Shown piece after piece: positions 56,593-64,000 of a stretch of 64,000 bases of DNA. A program made the translations under genes and the position numbers. Each line of letters opens with the position of its first letter. Position 1 is the stretch's first letter. The stretch lies in NCBI GenBank assembly GCA_950295325.1, contig OX485804.1, positions 34,102,001 to 34,166,000 on the forward strand, written 5' to 3'. This DNA is from Polytrichum commune (taxonomy: Eukaryota > Streptophyta > Polytrichopsida > Polytrichales > Polytrichaceae). The notes below the pieces were generated by a model, which was not told the DNA's origin, did not search any database, and worked only from the letters and a program-made list of their open reading frames with translations.

Positions 56593-57481
56593 ATCACTCT
56601 AAGGCATTTTTGTGCACCACGTGCGGTTGGGGGTTTTTTGTTTTGGGGCTATTTACCTTCAAGGGTTGAATTAAAGCCTCCCTATAATTACTTAAATCTC
56701 AATAATGGCCCATTTGTTTGCACCCTTTCATTACTTATATTGTCCAAGTCATTGCAATTGTACTCTATATTCCTTTTAAGTAATTTTGGACAGACGGAAA
56801 TCCTAATTATCATCCATCCCCGTGAGTCCTAAACGCATTTACATACCATACTAAACATGCCTTCTAGGATCCTTATCTTCAGCCCCTATATTAATTTTAC
56901 AAAAAAACAATGGCCCACGTTTTATGTCCATCTAACTTACTTATAATGGGATTGTCTACATTTAATGGCCCCTTCATTATTCGGAATTCCTTATAATTTT
57001 TATTTCAAATGATTTTAATCCTCTCTATATTATGCCGCACGTCGTTTTTAAAATGCACTAAGTGATCTACCTGTGTGTGTAGCCTACACACATTTGATTC
57101 CTTTTAGAAATGTGACTGCTTACCACCTACATGTATTTGATTCCGTACTTATTGTACACATGTACTTGCTAAATATATATGTTCTTTTCCATTAGTCGTG
57201 TGAATTTATGACCACAGATAGTGAAATATATCACATTCTATGTGAGCCCTCAAAATACCCAGTAATGCAAGTTTTAGGAGTGACCACTCTCTTTTTCACT
57301 TGTATCTAGTAAAGGTGGTCCAATCCAATATCCACATATGGGAGTAGAGGAAAGTAGTGATGAAAATTGGTGGTACATGTGCTCAATTGTGAAGGGCATG
57401 AAATGTCCATTATCGGAAATTGACTGGAGCAATGACAACCTTAAAAATACGCAAAAAAGGGAAGCGATGACAACTTACCCA
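56593..57481. other. non-coding stretch, no gene seen
   Basis: AT-rich with no supported ORF. I found no convincing Helitron or MULE terminus here, although this is where the right border of a capturing element might be sought. Confidence 0.4.
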
Positions 57482-57612
57482 CCCAACACTAACCCAACAC
57501 TCACCCAACGCTACCCCAACGCCCACCCAACGCTACCCCAATGCTACCCCAACACCCACCCAACGCTACCCCAACGCTAACCCAACACCCACCCACCCAC
57601 CCTCACCCATTG
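57482..57612. repeat. CCCAACGCTACC minisatellite
   Basis: About eleven 11-12-bp units of CCCAACGCTACC and variants (CCCAACACCCAC, CCCAACGCTAAC) in tandem. The long Pro/Thr/Asn-rich frames across it are by-products. Confidence 0.85.
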
Positions 57613-58984
57613 AACGCCACCCACTCACGGGTAACGAATGCCACCGCTTTGGTCACTTGTCGATTGACGTGGCATGCGTGGATATGCCAATTGGAAGCGA
57701 ATCCGGTAATGGTGACCATGTGGGTGAGTATGTACCCGAATGCCACCTCCATAGCTACCCTATACCCGACCCAACACCCAACCTGGTTTATGCTAGTGCA
57801 CCTTACCGCCCAATATGTTCACCCGCAATCGATTTGTTGGGTGACCGGTATGCACCACCCGTGGACGGGTAACTTGTCATACCCTAAATATACTCCAATG
57901 TGGGACGTGTCAACACATGATAGGTGAATGGCATGTGTGCACCGACAACGATGGCCATCTTGGTATGTCCACCGATGTGGGTAGATGGTGCGCACCACAA
58001 AGTACCCAATTCCAGCGCACGTCACCTAGAAGGCACCGAACTAATGTCACCCAAAACCCACTCCACCCCACCCATTGTGGTAGAATGGGCAAAGGGTATG
58101 CGTCACCCTTAGGATGGGGATCGTCACCCACAGAAGCCCCAAGGGGTTGAAAAGAGCATTGTTGGGTGCATCACCCGGCTTTTAACTAGGCCATCAAGAC
58201 TGCACCGACGGACTACTACCCACCCATACCGGTGCCCTTTTACAGTGAAATTCCTGCTACCCTACATGGTTGATTTGGACAGGATTCCTTCTAGTGTATC
58301 TTTCAATTATATTTGAAGCTTAACTTATGTGTTGTAGAAGAAGCTTGTCTCTAGGTTCATGCTCGACAACAATGTGGAATTCTTTTTTTGTATCCCTAAC
58401 TATATATATGCGAGGCTTACATGCTATAGAGAAACTTCATACTACAAATTATCTAGACATGGCTGATGACAACATCACAGAAGTTGAATATTCATCACAA
58501 GAGATTGTTCACTTGGTATAGAGCAATGATCACATGGCAATTGAATGTCATGTTGCAAACAATGATAAGCATATGTGACCAAGATGAAGAGTGTAATGCA
58601 TCAACATACAATAATGACATGGAATACAAAGTTGTGCACCTGGTAGAAAGTGCGTGCATAAATTATTGGATTTTATCATAGGTGACGATTCATAAAGTTT
58701 TTGTGTTGAGTTGTTGCAAGTGGAGCGCATTTGCAATAAATTGTCTAGAATATGCATTGTTCATATAACTACCACCAAGAATTTTGATATCAAGAGTTTT
58801 ATGTTGCATGGTTGATGGTGACCATTTACATATAGAAGTTGTTGTACTTGTACTCGTTCTCACCATTCTGTACGTATTGTTATGAAATTATGAATGAACA
58901 TACCCTAGAAAGTTTGAGCTTTGCATATGTGTGCAACTTTGGGAGATCATCCGTGTCCCATGTATGGAATTATTAATTTTGGCA
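57613..58984. other. non-coding stretch, CACC-rich in the first half
   Basis: 57613-58150 is richer in GC and in CACCCA/GTGGGT motifs than its flanks and holds several overlapping ORFs, none recognisable. 58150-58984 is ordinary AT-rich sequence. Confidence 0.35.
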
Positions 58985-59100
58985 TTGCTCCATAATGTCA
59001 CACACTACACTAAACTCTCTATTATCACACATCCATGCTAACACTACATACCTCTTTAATATCACATGCACTTTGGTTGCCACAAATGTGATATTAGAGA
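58985..59100 (-). repeat. dispersed repeat family B, copy 4 (partial, inverted)
   Basis: CCATAATGTCACACACTACA and ATCACATGCACTTTGGTTGC are reverse complements of phrases in the copy at 1428-1640. Confidence 0.45.
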
Positions 59101-59692
59101 GGTCAAAGTGTACACATATTGTATTCTCCATAGCAGGGTTGTCGAGAAGAAGTCTATGGGCGATGAAAGCAGCTTTTGGCTTCTGGTGAGGCCACGTTGC
59201 CTGTGCTTTCTCGACCGTCGGATTTGACCGATGTAACCCTCCTCCCCTGATCTCCTCCGTTCCTGCCACCACTCATCCATTGCGTGTGTAAACTGTCAGA
59301 CAGACATAGAAGACAGACAGACACTCACTCTCTTGACCTTCCCGATTACGATTTCTTTGCCGATTCGATTCTCTTCGGCAGAGGTCATCCGATTACGCAT
59401 TCTCTGTTCGGATTGGATCGGTGTCAGTAGGGTTTCAAAGTTGGGGTCTAGATTTGTGTGGCATAGAAAGATTGTGTTGTGAAGGTTGGGAGCCATTGGC
59501 TACTGGAGTGTGTAAATTTTAGAGTTCTCTTCTTCGGAATCGCATTTCCATGCGAGCAGCAGCAGGTGAGCAGCAGGTGAGCAAACCGGCAGTTTGGGCG
59601 GAATGACAAATCGAAGAATGTCAATCGGAATGACATTCTTCTACCAGATGACAAATTGGGAATTCCTTCGACTTCAATTGTTTGCACTTGGG

Positions 59693-61160
59693 ATGACGAC
59701 ATCTCAAGCCATTCTTGGAAGTTCGGCAATATGTGACCTACGGGGACGCTCGCAATCCATTAGCCATAGCTTCAAAAATTCCATCAAACAAGTGTCGCAA
59801 GCTGCACCTGGAAGTCGGGCACTTAAGGCTCACTCTCCAGCCGTTCTGAGGCTTCATACAAATCTGCGAGTTAGTCATCACCTTCACCCAAAAGACTTAT
59901 TTCAAGTTTAGAGGATTCTTGCGTGTGATGTTCTTATGAATGCCACGAGAACATCACGAAGTGACGATGTTGATTTACAATCACGTACCTTTCTGTTTGA
60001 AGTTCTCATTGATGTGAATAATATTGGCAAAATAACATTTACATCAAAACCCCTTTCTCTTCTCTGTTGTTCTCATGCAGAGACTTGTGAATTGCTCACT
60101 CAAAAAATCCTGTAAGTTTATAAGATTCTTGCAAGTAACATGCTTATGGATGCCACTAGAATACCACGAACCTATGATGGGTTATGCTGACTACCTCCAG
60201 ATACCTTGCTGTGTCAAGTTCTCATTGATGCTGAGAGTATCTGGCATAATAACATCTTATTACGATTACATCAAACCTCTTGTAATTGCTGAAACTGCGG
60301 TCACATAGAGAAGCATTACAAATGCGGTCATCGAAAGGCTCAGAATTCAGAATTTAGAAATTTCTGGCCTCTTGAATGTACTTATGCCAACTTTCTCATT
60401 GTGCAGATGCTGAGACACTATCTGGCGTATAACATCATTCGATTACATCATAAACCTCTAATTGCTGAAACTACTGTAACATAGAGAATCATTACATATG
60501 CGGTACCGCATTCAAAGGCTCAGAATTCAGGATTAAGAAATTTCTGCACTCAAATAATGTATTCATGCCAGCACTGTCGTTATGCAGATGGTGCCTCGAG
60601 CTCAATCCCAAGACTCTACCTCCACTACCACAGGCATCACGGAGAAATTAGACCCAGACAACTCGAGGAAAGAGGTTTTCGAAGCTGCGGCCAACAACAT
60701 ATTAGAAGAGTATGAGTCGAAGCAGTAGGAGGAAGAAATCTCAAGTGATTCAAAGGAGAAAATATCCACCAACGGAAAAAGCTCCACGGATGGGAAAAGC
60801 ACGAAATCAAAGGAGCAAGAGATTGATTGGGAGAATGTGCCTACATTGCCTGACAAAACTGAGATTGCTCAAAGACATCCATTGGACCCCCACAAACCTA
60901 ATTTCAGTGAGCTTCTGCCTGAGGCTCTTCGGCCATATCCATCCTTTGAGGGTTGGTTTATTAGATTGTGGGATCCCAAAATGGAATTTAGTGCTGCTGT
61001 GATCCTGGCTACGAATTATGCCACTGATGAGAGCCAAGTGACTCTACTCTTTGCTCCTGGAAAGGACTCCGACAGAGGGAAGAACGGTGAGATTAAACCC
61101 GAAGGTGACAGAGACAGTGTCAGATTTGGGTTTACTTATGCAGTGGCCGTCAAATCCAAG
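59693..61160 (+). pseudogene. possible plastid-targeted tocopherol-cyclase-like protein, two exons, internal stop
   Basis: The proposed exons are 59693-59905 and 60588-61160, which join in phase 0. Exon 1 starts MTTSQAILGSSAICDLRGR and is rich in Ser/Arg/His with few acids, like a chloroplast transit peptide. Exon 2 has an acidic, low-complexity start, then PYPSFEGWFIRLWDPKMEFS and AVILATNYATDESQVTLLFA. The FEGWFxR motif followed by an FSxxxI-type strand recalls the opening of the tocopherol cyclase/AttH-like fold. The rest of such a domain (about 250-300 residues) is not found downstream. A TAG at 60726-60728 interrupts exon 2 in the acidic region. The exon 1 donor (GTTTAG) is weak. Either a decaying gene, or the true structure avoids the stop. 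The family call is tentative. Confidence 0.4.
59912..60587 (+). repeat. tandemly duplicated intron sequence with repeated splice acceptors
   Basis: GATTCTTGC-TG-TTCTTATGAATGCCAC at about 59917 recurs at 60124. GCTGAAACT-C-GT-ACATAGAGAA followed by GGCTCAGAATTCAG occurs at about 60288-60350 and 60467-60532. Acceptor-like ends TCATGCAG, TTGTGCAG and TTATGCAG occur at about 60080, 60408 and 60587. Units are roughly 180-210 bp. Confidence 0.65.
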
Positions 61161-63552
61161 GTATTTTTATTCATGAGTCCTTGGGTTGGGTTTTTTCCTT
61201 CCAAATCAGAGTTTAACATAGTTTGATTATCAGAAGAATGTGAAGTAGAATGTGACAATGAGTTACCTAATGATTTCATCATGAACAGGATCAATTCCAA
61301 TCACATCAAACAACATCAACATTGTACAATACCTACCCAACATAGGGTTGCAATTTCATTATGTCGTTTCTACACTTTGATAGTTGCAAGACCTAAAAGT
61401 TGAGTTGTGAGTTGAATCTTTGCTGTAGCATTCCGATACTGCAATGATGTATTTGATAAACCTTAGTGCTCCTTCAGTTTACACAGTAAATACAGTACTC
61501 GGGATTTATTTTTCCAAGGATTTATTTACCATTACAGCTACGCTACTCAACTACTTTTGCTTAATCAATCTTGATCATAGCATTGACCAACTCAAATCTC
61601 GCCAATGAGTCATGTCCACATTAAACACGAGCATACCGATTACAACCTTAGTAGGCTCTCTTCACAACATGGTCATCACTATGTCGGATGTTGTACATGT
61701 GTCGTCTTGCTACAGCCCGTAGTAGGGCACCTTGCATCCAATACAATGTCTAGTCCATAGTGAAAGACCATACTCCATGATTAAACTTCACAAATTCCAA
61801 GTAAAGCTAGAATGCACGAGAAGTTAGATTAGCTCATCGTCATCTTCCTGAGTATGTCATTGGCTTCTGTGCATCACACAAGCAACATGTTGTCGTTGCT
61901 CCTCAAAGGCTTTTGCTGTAGCATTTAACAATGAAGGTTAGGGTTTACATGGGTTGAGCTTTTGTGAGAGTCTTGAAGTTGGTTCTAGCACAAACTTACA
62001 AAATATTGGCCACCCATCAATGGTATATGTTTGGTCTCCAGGATTTGTTTGGCAACAAAGCACTTGGAGACAACAATTTCTTCAGGCTGTTGTTGACCAG
62101 GTTGTTAATCCAACTGTAGTGGCAGTTGTGTCTTGATAAACGGCATAGTGCATCTTACATGTCTTGGACACCAAAATAAACAGAATCTGCCCCATTCCCA
62201 GATGGCTTTCCATAACCAAAGTTCTTCCTAAAACCTGGGTAAAAGCTCTCTCGGTTATGGCGGAAGCACCCGGGTTGACCGGTGCATTTACGAGGACTCA
62301 CTCCGAAGATTTTCGAGGTGGTTTAGTTAAGTAGTTTTCACACATGTTCATTGTTTTCTCTGCTGAGTAATGACATGTTGGATAAGTTTTGTCCTATTTC
62401 TAAGTGCCTTACCACTCATTTTTCTTACTGTCAATTTTGTTAACAGAGCTCCTAGTACCCTCATAGCTACGACCTAAAGCAATCAATCACAATGGCCAGA
62501 GCCAAAGGTATAAAAGTCCTCTATTCTTGCCTCATCTATAGGTACCGATGGGAGGGTTGGTGTTTGAGACTTAAAACCTCTACATTTAAACCATGCCATG
62601 TTCTTTGCCAACTCTCAGGACTAGATAGAGTCGATGGTGTGAAGGTCATGTTTTTAGAACAAACTTTTAGGCTAAGCTAATGGTGGGACCGGGGCATGAT
62701 TCATTTACCTTGTAGTTGCTTTGAAACAACATCATAACCAAAGCCTAGTGTTAATATTTGTCAATACCTGGCAAGCAGCTAATATCAATCCGAATCAACG
62801 AATAGAAAGTTACTACCTACTCGAGGAGCTGCACGTAGTAGCACCAATATAGGAGAAACACGCAGAGACACGCAAAGTCTGTCTTAGAATGCCATCAGAT
62901 AAAATTCTCTCTTTCAACGACAAAGAATTAGAGGGAAAGATCCTTACAAAGAACCCAGATTCTAAGAGACCAGAGTGCATGTCGAATGAGGAGTGCCGCG
63001 AATGGAAAATAGAAATCGAGCGGTGGGACATCAAAAGGGAAGACAGCAATTTCGGTAACTTCACTACGAGGTGAACCATCTTTTGCTCGCTACGAATCTA
63101 CCTGTAGCTGCTGACATATTCCGGCCACAACATATTCATCGCAAGGTGGTACACTTACTTTGCTACCAAGTGGTAAATAGTTAATTACTTGAAAAGATGA
63201 TTTTGAAATGGGTACTGTGATGCTTCAGGAGCAGCCAGTTGTTTCTATCAAAAGTATGTCAAATACCCATATTGAGTTCTAGATAACTGACTGGATAGAT
63301 TGGACGTTCAAGGCCTTCGTTATTTATGAAGCACAATAGAGCAGCTCCCTCTGCAGTGTTACAAAGGTCACGACACTCTGAAAGAAAGTAACGATCAATC
63401 GTTACATAATACACTACAGATCTGGAACTTGGGATAGGAGGAGCCACTGCCAATTGGACTAAATACATGAGCCGGACTATATATATCACAATAAACTTTT
63501 GGGCAGTAACTTATCACAAGCAACCGGAGGACTCCCTAAGGAATTCAAAGTC
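61161..63552. other. mostly non-coding; two weak coding hints
   Basis: On the minus strand, 62155-62313 reads GCFRHNRESFYPGFRKNFGY and then GKPSGNGADSVYFGVQDM before a stop. It looks protein-like but has no start, clear splice site or known family. On the plus strand, 62889-63074 encodes 61 charged residues (KILSFNDKELEGKIL, CREWKIEIERWDIKRED), unrecognised. The end nearest 63552 should hold the 3' untranslated region of the lipoxygenase. Confidence 0.35.
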
Positions 63553-63738
63553 CTAAATGGTGATACTATTGGGGACACCCCTAAATGTCACACCGGGTTC
63601 GGAACTCGGTCTGAGCAGCTCGTATGGCATATTCACAGTGCCAGCTCGGTTTTTTAATTTAGGGTCTGCATTTCGTGCCCGGATGAGTTCATCAATTTTC
63701 CCGAACCTTTCCGCATGTCGGTTAAATGCCTCCTTAGC
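63553..63738 (-). CDS. lipoxygenase, last exon (C-terminus)
   Basis: On the minus strand an acceptor (GTTTTGCAG, 63739-63747) is followed by 61 codons ending in TAG at 63553-63555. They contain GKIDELIRARNADPKLKNR, MPYELLRPSSEPGVTF and GVPNSITI. The pattern [I-x-x-RN-x-D-x-x-x-x-NR-G-x-x-x-x-PYxLL-P-x-x-x-x-GVT-x-G(I/V)PNSI(S/T)I-stop] is the invariant end of plant lipoxygenases. The terminal Ile carboxylate is itself an iron ligand, and that Ile is present. The enzyme adds oxygen to linoleic/linolenic acid, the first step to oxylipins and jasmonates. The other exons lie beyond the right edge. Intact here, so probably a working gene. Confidence 0.92.
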   Translation of the reverse strand, partial: AKEAFNRHAERFGKIDELIRARNADPKLKNRAGTVNMPYELLRPSSEPGVTFRGVPNSITI

Positions 63739-63747
63739 CTGCAAAAC

Positions 63748-64000
63748 AAATCGCCAAGATCATCAAAAGAGTATTCGATGACGGACACCTCACGACGAAT
63801 TGATGTACGATAGAGAGGGCGCTAAAAAAAACCTTCAAATTTTTGCATCCGGAGTTCAAAGGAGGCATGGTTTGGTTCTTTGGAATCTTGTGTCAATTGC
63901 TAACGAGACACATATAAGACTTTGTCGACCTAATAGTAGTAGATACACTCAGCACTTTAATTAGCACTTTAATTAGAAGTGACGGTTTAATTAGCACCAA
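63748..64000 (-). other. lipoxygenase intron (part)
   Basis: No further lipoxygenase exon is legible before the window ends, so this is taken as the start of the last intron. Confidence 0.5.

Noticed and set aside
56593-57480. A Helitron 3' end to the right of the chimeric exon block
   Set aside because: No hairpin followed by CTRR at an AT site could be identified by eye; capture mechanism left open.
57541-57927. 128-codon ORF across the minisatellite
   Set aside because: The N-terminal half is repeat translation and the rest overlaps two other equally long frames.
62155-62313. Minus-strand protein-like text (SFYPGFRKNFGYGKPSGNG)
   Set aside because: Fifty-odd codons without start, splice sites or family. 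Described in the region entry but not called as a gene.

Overview
The window looks like nuclear DNA of a land plant (streptophyte). It has a class III secretory peroxidase gene with GT-AG introns, a plant-type lipoxygenase C-terminus, plant-type NADP-isocitrate dehydrogenase exons, a chromovirus with an initiator-Met-tRNA primer site, and many MITE-like elements. It is gene-poor and rich in repeats and microsatellites, as in a medium or large plant genome. The HDCQVGPGGCDAS variant of the peroxidase and the divergent gamma-adaptin exons make a non-seed plant plausible. I cannot name the species.

Layout. 1-12.5 kb: a cut-off ORF at the left edge, several MITE-like repeats (one family ends in CT microsatellites), a TTAA-flanked element, one dispersed copy of an AACCGGTT satellite and a LINE C-terminal fragment. 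12.53-20.47 kb: a complete LTR retrotransposon (Ty3/gypsy chromovirus) with perfect 5-bp target duplications but a badly decayed interior. It carries a 229-bp triplication and a 432-bp foldback element. 20.5-33 kb: the main AACCGGTT array (198-bp period), a second TTAA-flanked element, a second LINE fragment and a Tourist-like MITE that forms a nested hairpin. 33-40.3 kb: the only complete gene seen, a three-exon class III peroxidase. Upstream lie an (ATTCC)n tract and a leader rich in CTGGAATTCCAG palindromes. Its second intron holds a 267-bp tandem duplication and a 5S rRNA pseudogene. 40.3-52 kb: repeats, a possible 1.65-kb inverted-repeat element and one exon resembling DUF4097/FAM185A-like proteins. 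52.06-53.0 kb: a solo LTR of the same chromovirus, inverted. 53.07-56.6 kb: five consecutive NADP-isocitrate dehydrogenase exons, then four gamma-adaptin exons and an unidentified terminal exon. All are on one strand with intact splice sites, but each gene is incomplete. 57.5 kb: a CCCAACGCTACC minisatellite. 59.3-61.2 kb: a possible plastid-targeted gene with a tandemly duplicated intron end and an internal stop. 63.55-63.74 kb: the last exon of a lipoxygenase on the minus strand.

Functionally, only the peroxidase and the lipoxygenase exon look intact. The rest is a record of transposition, tandem duplication and gene-fragment shuffling. The observations I rate highest are the chimeric run of ICDH and adaptin exons, the two TTAA-flanked elements with related CCC-starting termini (piggyBac-like, unexpected in a land plant), the AACCGGTT satellite with paired sites 21 bp apart, and the duplicated splice-acceptor region at 59.9-60.6 kb.
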